Source of the DNA: Rusavskia elegans
Lineage: Eukaryota > Ascomycota > Lecanoromycetes > Teloschistales > Teloschistaceae
Length of the DNA stretch: 64,000 nt
Direction: 5' to 3'
NCBI GenBank assembly: GCA_011316305.1
Contig: SAUG01000004.1
Location: 209,602 to 273,601, forward strand
The notes beneath the pieces were generated by a model, which was not told the origin of the DNA, ran no database searches, and saw only the letters and a program-made list of their open reading frames with translations. The translations under genes and the position numbers were made by a program. Of this stretch, positions 20,479-33,334 are shown in pieces. Position 1 is the stretch's first letter, and every line of letters starts with the position of its first letter.

Positions 20479-23069
20479 TCAAGCCACATAGCCCAACTCC
20501 TCGCCCTCCAACCGTTCTAAATACTCCTTCTCGATCAATTGATCAATTGACTTTTTGATATCCGGGATTTTGGGCGTGAAGCGGGATTTGATCTGTGAGA
20601 TGGTTTCTTGCACCAGCTGGACATGCTTCATCTTCTTGCGGGATTTCATAATCCGGACGATTGCAGACTAGAGATTGGATTAGCGTCCTTGTTGCAAGGT
20701 ATGGTAGAAAAAGTGACCACTAACCTGCATGAGCCATTTCCGATCTTCCTCGATCGTCTTGTGTGTATCTTCCACTTCCTGTTTGCTCTCGGATTTGATA
20801 GCGATGTTAAGATTGACCTTGACTTTCTTGGATTTGAAGTTGTAGTTCAGTGCATATCTCGTTCCCGGCTCCGCTTTGGCGTCCTCCGGAATCGTATTCA
20901 GAACCTTGTATTTGACGAGGACACCAAGGGAGGGATCGAACACTTCTGCGTTCAGCATTGTGGCGGCCAGAAGCTCTTCATAGGGTATCTCTTCTTGGTC
21001 GTTGAAAAGCAACAGTATTGCCATCTGATAAGTGGACACCATAAGTGTGTAAGGGATCTTGGTGTTCTTGATGTAGTTTGCTTTGAGCTCGCCTTTACAG
21101 AGTTGCCATAGCCAGGTAAGTTTCCGCCCACTGTGTTTGTCGAAGTAGAAGCTCTCGAAACGCTTGTAAGTTTTGACGATTTCTGTGGGAGCGGCAAAGT
21201 TCGTGTTGGCCGGTTGCAAGGGCCAGAAACCGGTACCAAGGATCTGGTAATGTGGGTCGACAGCCTTCTTCAAGTCGTCGTCATCAAGAAGTTTGGATTG
21301 CCAATCTTTATAGTGCGAGTTCAAGTCTTTGGAGATCTGGATGTCCTGGAACATGCGCTGGAGTTTATTAGTGTATTCGTATCCGCAGGCTTCTTTCAGC
21401 TTGCTGATCATGTTCGTTTCCGCGTCTTCGGAAGCTGAATTGGCGTGCACCAAACGCTTGGCCAACGTTCGTGAGTAGAATTTCTGGAAGACATCTTTGT
21501 CCTCGATGTACTTGAAAACCGTCATGATTTGTGCGAGTGAGGCTTCGAGGTCTGCTTCCTCGACACTCTTACCGCTCTTCTTGAGTAGTGAGTCTGCGTA
21601 CTTGGCAAGCAGTTCGGGCGAGCGGGTGGATCCGGTCTTACAGACTTTGTTTCGATTGACAAATTCTTTGCATGCATTGTCCAAGGATCGGACGAATTCG
21701 GACTCGCCGTTGAACGCATCATCCACAAGTTTCTGATACTGCGTGTGAACTTCGAGTAGTGCGTCAACGTATGTCTTGGGCTCCAATTCCTTGTCTGTAC
21801 CAGCAGCAACCTTCTCCACGTTAGCAAGACCGCATTTTCGCACGTGGTGTTCGAATCTGCTCCGGAGTGGATCCAGTCCGTCTACGATCCGGTTGAGCAG
21901 TCGGTACATCCGCGCAAGATCTTCTTGTCGGTCGTTGTCAAGCAGCACTTGGAATTCGTCTCGAAGTAAGGGCGAGTGGCCGGTTACCAGGACTTCCAAA
22001 CAATTCTTCATCAGGGGCGACATGATGTCTGGATGTAGATATAGCCCAACGCGGTCCTTCTCCTCTTCAAGGCGGGTTTCAGCCTTTTTCATGTACTCGA
22101 CCACGCTATTCTCGGCCACGAATTGGGAGGATTCCTTCTCGTAATAAGTTTTGGTAGCGGCAAGGAAAGGCTTTTCGAAATGGAAGCGGTAGACGTCCAG
22201 CGTAGACTTGGTGCTGTCTGTCTCATCCAGCCCGAGGGAGACGAAAGAGTCGACAATACTCTTGATCTGGGCTTGTTCGATGGTCTCGCCATTCCGCTGC
22301 TTCTCGACCATTTTGAGCACTGCCGCCATAACCTTCTCGGTTATGTCCTTGAACAGCACTTCCCGCCATTGGACAAGGTGAAGTGTGTAGACATCGTAGA
22401 TGTCCTTTTTGCCCTCATCGATTTCCCGTTTGACCCAATGCCGGTTGAGGTATCGGAAGAGATGGTTCGTGTACTTGGCAGCGGTGGTGTAGCGGTTCCA
22501 TTCTCGGATGTAGAAGCTCAACAAAGCTTCGTCTTCGTGAGTTTTACTCTGTTCGAGGATTTCCGACAGGTGTTTCCCAAGGTATAGCTTAAGGTTTTTG
22601 TAGAGATCTTCTCCAAGGAGGTGCGCTGTTCGAGGTCAGCACGGACAAGGCGAGTAGACCAGGGAGGAGCGTGCGACAGACCTCCTCGATGTGATTGCGT
22701 TCCGATTATGCCACCATGGCCGGCCCCAACTGCTTTCTGCGAAGTACAGAAATTGTGAACAGCACTGTACACTAGTTAGTCTTAGGGAAGGAATGGCCGC
22801 GCATGATGGCATACGTGTAGATGCCCATATACTGCGATGATTGTTAGCAATTTGGTGCGATATAAGTGGCACGGAAGGCAACATACGGTTCCCATGTCCA
22901 CACCCTCCCTCAAATTTCTCATGATGCGCTCCACTCCTATCTCCAAGAACGACCAGCTGTATGGGGTATGGCAGTCAGCATATGCTTGCTCTTGGCCACT
23001 GTGACAGGATCAAGGTCTTGAAGTTACTCACGTTGCGGCAAGGTCATCCCTATTAGGTGGAGGAGGCAT
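20479..23069 (-). CDS. cul1: Cullin-1, scaffold of the SCF ubiquitin ligase
   Basis: Six exons: 23069-23032, 22956-22887, 22831-22815 (17 nt), 22764-22682, 22625-20725 and 20667-20479, giving 765 aa. The N-terminus [20 protein letters not shown] and the helical cullin repeats lead to the cullin-homology domain ([38 protein letters not shown]). The winged-helix end carries the neddylation segment [16 protein letters not shown], with acceptor Lys near residue 711, and the typical last residues ELGYVA. It assembles Skp1/F-box adaptors at the N-terminus and the Rbx1 RING protein at the C-terminus to ubiquitinate substrates, and is switched on by Nedd8. The 5' end is cut by four small introns (50-75 bp), including the micro-exon. 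All phases agree. Confidence 0.95.
22815..22831 (-). other. 17-nt micro-exon of cullin-1
   Basis: Encodes only YMGIYT with split codons, flanked by 55-bp and 50-bp introns with good ends (gtatgt..gcag, gtatgc..acag). Needed to keep the frame between MGT and AVHNFCTS. Confidence 0.85.
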
Positions 23070-24677
23070 AGTAATTGTCATCTTGCCGGCGAAGAGCGCT
23101 GTTTTGGTGAGGATGATTTGAAAGTTTTAAAGGAGTACTTGAGAAGCGGTTGAGGCCGTAAAAGCCATCCAGCTCTTCCAGGATGATGATATCGCCCTCT
23201 TCACCTGGCAGACCGGGCTACGCAGTCCTCCGATTCAAATAAGCTATGTCGCGGTGGTTCCTCGATGATAATGTAGATGGTTGACAGCCCAAGTTCGATA
23301 TATGGTGGGCTACGTGAGCTCGATGGAGACTTGAGGGTGGGAGAGAGCTTGCTGGTGATACAGCAGTCGCTATTGAAAGAATGATGCGTGGAAGTGACCC
23401 TGGAGTAAGTGACGAGTTGTTATACTAGGATCGGGGAGGTGAAATGTTGAACCTGCGAGTCACAACGTGCAGCAATGCTGAAAAGTGACGTACTTGTGGC
23501 TGCAGCCTACGAGCGCGGCTAGGGCGATTTTCGATTAAATTCCAGTACGAGTAGTGGCTTTTGATGGCCTTACAAGGCGGGTATGACCAACCCCATAAAA
23601 TGGCTTACCCCTGTTCTACATGAACACGTACTCGAGATAAATACACTGTTTGCCGTCGGCCACTACCTTGGTTTTGGCATAGTCAACTTCGTTTTGGCTT
23701 TACTCGTGTCGCTCAGAAGTCTAAGCTATTTTGTCTCCCGTTGTCGCCCAGGCGCTAGCTCAGACTTCTGGGCCTTACAAGTAGACATGAACCTTTCGCT
23801 TGACTAGACTCTCTGCCTTGAATAGTACGGGCTCTGACCTTTCCGCGCGACTGGAACTCCATATTACATGGCTCAGTTGTTTTGAAGACTTCCTTGGGAC
23901 GATGGCGCTTACCATGTCAACAGCACTATCTTGCTATCCAGCTCAGACGGGACCGCTGTCGATTTTGCAGAGCCTGGCACTTCTTGTGAATACGCTGAGC
24001 CTCGACACTTTTTCGAGACCACTCATGTATTTCGTTTGCTTTGGAAGTGACAATTGGCCCATCCGCTTACAACAGTACTGAGCAGGCTCGGCGAGTCGGC
24101 AGGCCCTCGAGGCCGCTTGACATCCCGCGTTTGAGTATCGCGGCAATCTGCGGATATCGCGTGAAAATCTCAAATAGATTCACCCTTGTCGAACGAATGT
24201 GACGACTGTGTAAGCTTTAACGTTGTTCTGACGGTGTCACCGGTCCTGATGTCAATCAGGATACTAAGCTTTGGTTCTAATGACGGGTGCGCGAATTATA
24301 TGTCCCTAGCTGGGTGTGGTGTATTCATACTTAGAACCACTTGCTATTTCTGGTCTCCATGCGACATCGTCCTGTTTTGATCTGTCGCAAGACCCATCAA
24401 GAGGGCCCTGCCTCGAACCTATGCCCTTGGCCAACCAATGGGAAGACTGATCATAATTTTATGGGTAAACGCTCTAGACCCCTAGACGATAGCCATACAG
24501 TCGGCTGTTTCGCTTCTCTACTTTGTTGCTACTGCACGGACGTCCATCACAGTTTTGCTCGATGCTTTGCTGCAGGCGGCTGAAACCATTTACCATCAGG
24601 GAAGGATAAAATAGACTGGTCCTATGCAGTTCTCCCAAATATCCGTGTCCGATTGCCTCGAACAGCGGTTCTCCAAG
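23070..24677. other. Intergenic, divergent promoter region
   Basis: Lies between cullin-1 (-) and the secreted orphan (+). Short frames at 23583, 23800 and 24186 (+) and 23943 (-) are unsupported. No repeats noticed. Confidence 0.5.
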
Positions 24678-25574
24678 ATGTTTACTCTCGTTCTCACCCC
24701 CGTTCACTGCCTTCTCTTAGTCCTCGTCACCTTCACTTTCGCGGTCACCATTGAAATCACTCCCGCCCCGGAGAGTCCCAGCACCCTCTACCTCATCCAG
24801 CGTTGTCGTGAAATTCCTCCGGGCCATTGCTGCCGACCACGTGGAGAGCCTCCCAACCCAGCCGACCCAGCCGACCCCTCTCCACCCCCTGCTCCCCCAA
24901 GCAGGGCCAATCGTCCCGTGTTCTCCCTTCCGCCAGCAACCCATCCCAACAAACGCATCGTCTTCACTGGGCTCGGACCACGTGACATCGCTGCTGCTTT
25001 CACTGGCTACGGAGACGAGCCCGGGTGCCGCGGACGGCCAAAAGCAACATACAATGGTGGGGGAAGGTGGCGTTATGACGTTCCTGCCGACGAAGCAGAG
25101 TTTGTCATCGAGGGTGGCCATTGGATCAGGATGCCTCTGGGGCTCCCGGAGGAAGCGGAAAGGGGATGGGTGGAAGCGGAGGGGGTGACAGGCTTGATCT
25201 TCCACAGCGAAGCTTGGTTCGGTGCAAATACTAGTCCAGGGGATAGATCAGGTCTTTTAAACGCTGCGAGGGCGGCGCTGGATGGGATGGGAAAGGGAGG
25301 CTCGGGACATCCGTTTGGTTGGAAAGTTAGGAGGGTGGGGAAGAGAGTGGTGGATTGGGGCAAGCTGACAATGGGGAAGGAGGGAACATTGGAGAAGAGG
25401 TCAATCAGAAGTCCCAACAAGGGAATAGCATTCTGTACAGCGCCAAGAAGGAGTCTGTGGCCAGATGAGATTTTGGTCAATGGCGAGGTGTACATTTCGG
25501 ACGCACCGCAGGGTTCAGTCTACATCAGCGGAAATGGCGGCAAAATTCTCAATTACACGGATACTGCTACTTGA
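24678..25574 (+). CDS. Secreted protein of unknown function, Pro-rich N-terminus
   Basis: Single open frame, 298 aa from the ATG at 24678 (MFTLVLTPVHCLLLVLVTFT), which gives a strong signal peptide; an upstream in-frame ATG at 24624 would bury it behind 18 polar residues. After the signal comes RCREIPPGHCCRPR, a PADPADPSPPPAPP linker, and a domain with RIVFTGLGPRDIAAAF, GGRWRYDVPADEAEFVIEGG and WIRMPLGLPEE. The C-terminal part is basic and ends YISGNGGKILNYTDTAT. The protein resembles orphan secreted proteins of ascomycetes, but I cannot name a family. It is convergent with the glycogen phosphorylase gene. The unbroken, biased frame over ~900 bases argues that it is real. Confidence 0.6.
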   Translation: MFTLVLTPVHCLLLVLVTFTFAVTIEITPAPESPSTLYLIQRCREIPPGHCCRPRGEPPNPADPADPSPPPAPPSRANRPVFSLPPATHPNKRIVFTGLGPRDIAAAFTGYGDEPGCRGRPKATYNGGGRWRYDVPADEAEFVIEGGHWIRMPLGLPEEAERGWVEAEGVTGLIFHSEAWFGANTSPGDRSGLLNAARAALDGMGKGGSGHPFGWKVRRVGKRVVDWGKLTMGKEGTLEKRSIRSPNKGIAFCTAPRRSLWPDEILVNGEVYISDAPQGSVYISGNGGKILNYTDTAT

Positions 25575-26205
25575 GCAGCATCTCCACCCCTAGCACGCGA
25601 ATTGTATCGCTATGGCATTCAAGGTACCAATAATACAACGCTTCCTTACCCTTGCTATCCTCGATGAACTGACTTATCTATGCTGGTACACTCATGTTTT
25701 CCTGTTCGATCAGACGGATCCCCTAAGCAGCTTCAAAGTATGGTCAGAATATCAGACGCTGTGACAAGCAACAGCTGTTCAGATCTGCATGCCATGGCTT
25801 TAGCGATGGATGGTCTACCTGTAAGAGATGCAGGTATCAGTCACTCAAACCAAATCACATATTCTACTTGTTGCGTCTGTGCCGTTAAAACGAAGCAGGG
25901 AACTGGGACGACCTGTGTACTGGTGGATTCCTTGGTCAACTCTGGCTCTCAGTTGGCAAGAGAAACGAGATCTTATAGGCAGTCTTATAATCTACGTACA
26001 TAGATGCCCCCTAGTCTAACAGATCTATTTGTCGCTTTTGGAGCTATGTCCTACCAGATAAGGTACTCCGTCGACGACAGCCGAGTAAGGAACGGTGACA
26101 TCTGTGGTGCTGCCGATGACGACGAAGATAGGTCAACAAGAAGCTACTGGGCCTTCACTAATACTTGGTAATGATTGACTTGCTTGTGAACCTGTCCCGG
26201 TGACA
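25575..26205. other. Intergenic, 3' flanks
   Basis: Between convergent genes; expected to hold both polyadenylation regions. A plus-strand frame at 25680-26003 has no support. Confidence 0.5.
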
Positions 26206-29200
26206 TCAAGGCTTTGGTGGTAACGGTTCGATATTCCAGATCATATCCGCGTACTCTTGAATGCATCGGTCACTGCTAAAGAACCCCATCCGGCTGACAC
26301 TGGTAATGCACTTGCTGATCCATTCGTCCTGGTCCTTGTACGCCTCGTCGACCAGAGCGTGTGTCTTGACGTAGCTGTTGAAGTCATCGCTGACCAGGTA
26401 GTAGTCCCCATGATCCACGATGGAATTGCATAGGGCCGAGAAATGACCAGCATCGCCGAACATATCGCCCTTGATAGCGTCAAATACCTTCTTGAGGTCT
26501 TCGTCCAATTGGAATTTGCCGTATGTGTGAGCATGGCGGAGGTCTTCCACATCCTCAGCAAGGTTACCGAAGAGGAAAATATTATTCTCTCCGATCTCGC
26601 GTGTGATCTCAATCTGCTCAAGGTCAGCCATTGTGGGAGTCACCGTGCCGATGAGAACTTACGTTGGCTCCATCACAGGTCCCAATGATCAATCCTCCGT
26701 TCAGTACGAATTTCATGTTACTGGTGCCGCTGGCTTCGGTACCGGCAGTCGAAATGTGCTCACTGATGTCAGAAGCCGGAGTGATGATTTCTGCTTTGCT
26801 GACGTTGTAGTCTTCAATGTAAATGACCTTAAGGAGATCGCCGACATCTTTATCGTTGTTGACCACCTCTCCGACGCTACAGACAAGGTGGATGATGGTC
26901 TTGGCCATCCAGTATCCAGGGGCTGCTTTGCCGCCGAAGATTGAAACCCTTGGAGCAAGCTTCTTCCTTTCCTCGGCGCTCATCGCCTTGATCGCCAGAT
27001 AGCGATGAATAACCCCAAGGATATTGAGTTGCTGTCGCTTATATTCGTGTATCCGCTTGACCTGAATGTCAAACAAGGCTTTGGGGTTGACATGGACTCC
27101 AGTAGTGTTCATAATATGCTGAGCAAGTCGTACTTTGTTGGCATACTTGATGTCTTGCCACTCCTTCTTAAAGTCTTTGTCGTCCACATAGTGTTCCAGC
27201 TTGTTCAAGAGTGTGAGATCTTTCAGAAAGTCGTAGCTGCCGACCTTGGAGGCAATAAGTTCGGAAAGACGAGGGTTCGCTTGGTGCAGCCATCGTCGGG
27301 GTGTGATACCATTGGTGACATTGGTGAATTTGTCCGGTCCGTAGATTTTAACGAAGTCTTTCAGTATGGTTGTCTTCACGAGGTCCGAATGGAGTTCAGC
27401 AACGCCGTTGACCTTGTGACTTCCAATCGTGGCAAGGAAGGCCATCCTGACCATCTTTGGCTGCGACTCCTCGATGATCGACACTCGTCCAAGCAGGTCA
27501 CGATCCTTAGGGAATTGCTTTTCCACCATCTGTAGAAACTTCATGTTGATGTCATAGATGATGAGAAGGTGACGAGGAAGCAAATGTTGCAAGAGCGGAA
27601 CAGACCATTTCTCCAGAGCCTCGGGCATGACAGTATGGTTGGTGTAACCGAAGGTGTTGACAACAATATGCCATGCGTCATCCCATTCCAAGCCCTCCAG
27701 GTCGATGAGAATCCGCTGCAATTCCACGATGGCAAGGGTTGGATGGGTGTCATTCAGCTGGATTGCAACTTGGTCCGGGAAAGCCGACCACGGCTTTTTT
27801 GTCTTCTTGAAGCGACGGACAATGTCGAACAGCGAAGCGGCACACCAGAAATATTGCTGTTTTAGGCGGAGCTCTTTGCCTCGGTCAAGATTGTCGTTTG
27901 GGTAGAGCACAGCGGAAATGGTCTCGGCACGCTGTTGATCGGCGACCGATGCCTCATATTCACCAGCATTGAACTTTTGAAAGTCGAACTCTCCCGAAGA
28001 AGCTTTGCTGGACCAGAGACGCAGGTTGTTGGTGGTGGAGGTCTCGTAGCCGGGTATTGGCGCATCATAGGCAACGGCCTGGACAATTTCACCACCCTCC
28101 CACACGGAGACGGTCTTTCCATCCTCGTTTTGGTGCCTGTACACATAGCCGTAGAATTGAATGTTGACAGTAATGTCATGTCGGGGAAATTCCCAAGGAT
28201 TGAAGTCCAGCCAGTAATCTGGGATCTCAACCTGGTACCCATCGACGATCTCTTGTTTGAAAATACCGTATTTGTACCGAAGGGCGTAGCCCCATGCTGG
28301 GTAATTCATGGTAGCCATGCTGTCGAGGAAGCAGGCTGCAAGGCGTCCGAGACCTCCGTTGCCGAGGGCGGCATCGTGTTCCTGTGATATGACGTCCTCT
28401 ATCCTGAATCCCAGCTCCGACAATCCGTCTGCATAATCAGTGTCAGTGGGCTTGAATGATTCAAATAGGGGCCATCTACCTCGCGCAACATCCTTCAGAC
28501 CCACGTTGAGCATAGCATTGTCCAGAGCTCGGCCCATGAGAAATTCCAAGGAGAAATCTGACCGATCGTCAGTCAGACCAAAAGCACCTGCGAGGCCTCT
28601 ACGTACAGTAAACTCTCTTCTGTCCAGCGAAAGTCTGCCGTTGCTGTGTTTTGTTCCATTCTATGATGAGGCGGTCTCGGAAGGCAAGCGAAGCACCGGA
28701 GTATGCGGCTCTGGAGATTGTCAATGCTGATGGTAACGAGATCCCAGTAGATGTTATGGTTCCTACAATTCATCGCAATTGAACAGTGATCGAGCTAAGG
28801 ACGTCTCGATATGGCGAACGGTCTCGTTCTTGGCTCCGTCAGCGAAGGGGCCAGACATCAGTGGCAACGATCTACCTGAAATTCCTCCTTGGTTTTGAAG
28901 CCTTGAGCAGACTAGAGTACCGATGAGAATGGATAGTCTCGAATTCAATACTGGGCTGACGAACGTGTTTCTTCCATCTGACAGAGGAGTCGGATTAGCA
29001 CCAGGAGATGTCAATTGAAACTTTCGGGATTAATCACGCATCTCTTTGGGGTTCCGGGATGCTAGACTCAACGCTCTTGATCTCGGAAGGACCGAAACCG
29101 GTAGCGGTCCGCTTGTGTTTGGGTCTGGTGAACTCAGGGCCAACGGGGCCTTTAAGCTCGGAGATGGGAGCGTTTGTCGAAGGCCTTCTCTCTCGAGTAG

Positions 29201-29216
29201 CAACTGAGGTAGCCAT
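26206..29216 (-). CDS. gph1: Glycogen phosphorylase
   Basis: Exons 29216-29038, 28977-28961 (donor uncertain), 28875-28767, 28710-28607, 28557-26663 and 26613-26206 give about 903 aa. The enzyme releases glucose-1-phosphate from glycogen in the cytosol with pyridoxal phosphate. Landmarks: basic N-terminus KHKRTATGFGPSEIKSVESS (regulatory extension), ETVRHIETSLARSLFNCDEL, RDRLIIEWNKTQQRQTF, SLEFLMGRALDNAMLNVGLK, LGNGGLGRLAACFLDSMAT, and the PLP site EASGTSNMKFVLNGG with the Schiff-base Lys near residue 752. The C-terminus VSRMGFFSSDRCIQEYADMI is family-typical. The exact end of the small second exon is a best guess among GT donors that keep phase. The start codon lies only ~154 bp from the edge of the AT-rich block, so the native promoter is short or displaced. 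Confidence 0.92.
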
Positions 29217-29370
29217 TGATTCGGAGGTAGCGTATGTAGAATTGACCTGACTGAGCAAGAGACAGCTAAAATGGAAAAAAAGTCTGTACGACTGATCCTC
29301 GTCTGTTGAGCTCTAGCTTCAACCGATCGCGGGGTCCTTATCGATAGAGGTGGGGGTTCAGGGTTCTTTA

Positions 29371-29408
29371 TGGCGGACGGTAGGAGGCTTCCAGACAAAA
29401 TAATTCCT
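29371..29408 (+). repeat. Left terminal inverted repeat of block 1
   Basis: Begins TGGCGGACGGTAGGAGGCTT and runs to AATAATTCCT; pairs with 38271-38308. Little RIP damage compared with the interior. Confidence 0.85.
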
Positions 29409-30205
29409 TAAGCCGTAGAATATCGATCCTAGGATTTTAAAGCTATAAATACCTAGTTATATAGTAGATTTTTAACTTTTTATTATATTTTAATAATTTT
29501 TATAATTTATATTTAATACTATATTTATTATATAATTTAATTTTAAAATTTAAATAATTATAATAATATAGATAGCCGCTATTAAACGCGTATTTATCTA
29601 AATAAAAAATATATAAAAGTTTTTATATAAACTTTTTATTTTTTATTTTTATTAAAAGCTAATTCTTTTAAAATATATATAATATTTAATCCCTATTTTA
29701 TATAGTATTTAATTTTTATTTTATTTTATTTTTTTATTTCTAGAATATTCTATTTATTATACGATAGTAAAAGATTCTATACTAATTATATAATAGATAA
29801 TATTTCTATAAATAAACGCTTTTATATAAATTAATAGATTTTTTGGTTAAAAAATTTTTTATAATTACTAATTAAAACTTTATTCTATTTATATAAATAG
29901 ATAGAAATCGTACTATTTTAATTTTACTAAAATATAATATTATATATAATCTCTAGATTATTATAATAGTAAAAATCGTAATATTCCGCTTTTTATATAT
30001 AGCGGCTATTTTTATCTAGTTTCGGAATTAATTAGTAGTTTAATTTTATAAAAACTATTAAAATTTTTAAAATTTAAAATACCGAAAAATTTTTCTATTA
30101 TATATTTATTTATCCGGGTATTATAACGGGTATTATATTAACTATAAATAATTTAACTACGCTATATATTATATTATATAAAATAGTAATTCTTTATTCG
30201 AAATT

Positions 30206-30235
30206 TTAGATAATAATAATAATAATAATAATAAA
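30206..30235 (+). repeat. AAT microsatellite in block 1
   Basis: About ten AAT units in an AT-rich context; low-complexity sequence. Confidence 0.8.
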
Positions 30236-30387
30236 GTTTAAAATAATCTATTAAACGATAGTAGCTTGATTAATATAGAATTTTCTAGAAGTTTAAATAT
30301 TAGTAGTAATTTTACTAGTATTATAATTCTAGTATCTAGTTAGATAATATTTAATCTAATTTTCGGATCTATTTTATTATATAATTT

Positions 30388-30795
30388 TATAACGTCCCTA
30401 TATATCAGAAGGCGTTACGTTCGAACCTAGCTATAGCCGTAGACGTAGTCCGAGCTACTAAATAGTAAAGGAATCCTAGCGTAGGTTATTATAACTAATC
30501 CTATATAGCCGCAGAGATACGGTTATAATATTATAAAATATCTTCGTTATAAAGTAATTAAGAAAAGAATAGTAGAGATATATTTAATAATTATATTAAT
30601 AATTAATAAAAGAAACTATCTATAAAAATAATAAACGATATATATAGTAAAAATAGCCGTAAAGACCGATAGGTAGCCGTCTACTAAAAGTCCTATTAGA
30701 AAGGCGGCTATAGCGGCTATAGACGACTATAGATAATTAGATTTATTTATTTAAACAATCTTTTAGAAAATTTCTATAGAGTCGTAGACGTAATA
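30388..30795. repeat. Left LTR
   Basis: 408 bp. Shares with the right copy words such as TCGTTATAAAGTAATTA, AGTAAAAATAGCCGTAAAGA and GGCGGCTATAGCGGCTATAG, with differences mainly C/T and G/A. Confidence 0.88.
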
Positions 30796-33334
30796 TAGTC
30801 TTTCCTATATCGCTTTTTACCTAGCGTATAGTCTTTCTATAGAGTATAAAAAAAGTATTTTTTCTTTTTTTTTTTTTTTTTTTTTTTTCTTTTATTCTAT
30901 CTCTTAATATCTTTACTATACGTTCTTAATAAGAAAATTATTTAAAGTTTTTTTATCGTATTTAATTAAAAGGAGTTATAATATCTTTTTTTTATTTTCT
31001 ATATATCCGTAATTCTTTAAAGGAATATAAAGTCGAAGTTAGTAGTAATATTTATAGTAAATATATTCGGGTTTAGAAATTATATAATCTTTTAATATCT
31101 AATACTATCTATATATTAATCTTTTATTTCTTTTATTTTACTAACCTTTATAAAGAAGTATTTTAAAGATAAAAAAAATAAATTCTGTTTTAATATCGCT
31201 AGTATTTTTAATAAATATTCCGAAGTTTATCGTCGTATTAAGTCTTTTTTTAATTCCGAAAAAGAGATTTATAATAAGCGTTTAGTTTAGAAATCGGATC
31301 TCTGCCGATTCTTTAATAAATAAGAACGTTTTATTATTTATTATTACGCTTTAAATAAATATAAAAATAATCTTATTATTTAAGAGTAACGCGTATTATT
31401 TCGGTTTAATTAATTTAATAATCCGGTCGCGTTCTATTCTTCCGTTAGTTTTATACTAGCCGCGTAAGAGGCTTCTATTAAATTAATACCTAGTTTTAAT
31501 TCGGATAATCTAGATTAATTTTTAAAAGATTTTAATTTCTCTTAACCTATAGAAAGCGCGGGTATCTAAAAAAGGTCTAGTTAAAGGCTCCTTCGCCCTT
31601 GCTTTTATAACTAGTTTAAATATTTATATTATAAATTATTTCTAGTTTTTCTAATAGTTTTACTAAATTTTATTCTTTAGTAACTATTTCGTCCTATAAT
31701 AACAAGGACGGATACTAATCGAACTCTTTATCCTTTAGTTATATATTAAGTACCGGGTCCGGCGTTCCTTTATTTTAATCTATTTAATTTAGTTCGTAGT
31801 ATTCGATTTTATCTATAACTTTAACTACTTTTTAGTATATCTTCCTAATATAGTTTATCTAAAGCTATTAAATTATTTCTTTATTTTTATTATATTTTTT
31901 AGTAAATTATTAAAAAAAGTAGTAATATTCCTTTTAAATTTTAGTATTCTAAACTTCTCTGCTTTTTTTAAAATTTTTATCTAATTTTATAATATCGTTA
32001 TAATTTATTACTAAAACAATATCTATTTTTTTATATAAAAGGTTTTTATAGACTAGAAAATATATTATTTATAGTTCTATTTTTTTATCTACTATACTTT
32101 TTTCTATTAGTTTTCCTAAAATCGATTCTTTTTATTTATTTTCTAAAATAATATAATTCCTTTAACTTTCGATAATAGTAAAGTTTATTATTTTAATTAA
32201 TCTATTTTTAGTTTTAACTTCGATATTAAAGGTTCTATTATCTTTTATTATTCGTCTATAAAGATATTTTTTAATTTTATTATAGAATCCCTTTATAATT
32301 TTATTATCTTCCTCTCTATTTATAAAAGCTATTATCTATTAACCTCCGATTTTAACTTTAAACGCTATTATAAGGGGTTTTTCGGTTTTATATAGTTTAA
32401 AATCGATTATTAGCTTTATTTCTCGCGTTTTTTTTAGTTTTTTAGAATAATATCCTATTCCTACTTTATCTAATAGATAAATAGAATAAGTATCGTTATA
32501 ATAGACTAACCAGCTTTTTACTATATATTTATAAAGTAATTTTTCTATTACTTCGAAAAAATATTTAGTTACTTTAATTACTTTTTTATTTAGGTAATTT
32601 TTTTTAAAATATCCTATCTTTCCGTATAAATAATAAACTTTAGTTTTTAATCTTTTAGTTTCGATAGTATCGAGTTCTATTAGGTTTTTTCTAGACTTTC
32701 TTTTAGTAGGTCCTATTTTACTAAGCGCCTATTTATCTAAATATATTTTATACTATTTAGTATCGATTTTTATTATAAATTTAATAAAATCTATTTATAA
32801 ATCTAGTTTTTTAATCGCTACTATAGCTTTTTTAACTTTTATTTAAAATCTTTTATAGAAGTAAACTTTTAGAATTAAATCTTTCTAGTCTATTTTATAA
32901 ACTAACGTTCTAAATTAAATAGCGTAGGTCGTTACCGACTTTTACTATTTTAAAACTATTAGTTTCCTTCCTATTATTTTATCTTTATTATTATCTCCGA
33001 AGGCTTCTTTTATAGCCGTAATAAAATTACCGAAAGTATAGAAAATCTATAATATTTTATTTTTTTTCTATCTTTCTAGGTTATCGAGATAATCTTCTAC
33101 TCGAAACAATATCTAATAAAAAGTAATCTCTTCTAGATATAATATTATAAATAGAACTTTAACTATTTTATTTAGAAACTGGTTTATATATAATATAAAG
33201 TAGATATTTATCTAAATAATTTATAGCTTTAAAGATCTTTTATTTCCTTTATAGATATTTAGTATTACTACTTTAATAGTATCGCTTCGATCTATAGGTC
33301 GGGATAATAAAACTAATATAATAAATCGTTAAAA

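Noticed and set aside
30860..30895. Poly-T run as a retroelement poly(A) tail
   Set aside because: It lies inside the LTR element just after the left LTR, not at an element end; simple low-complexity sequence.
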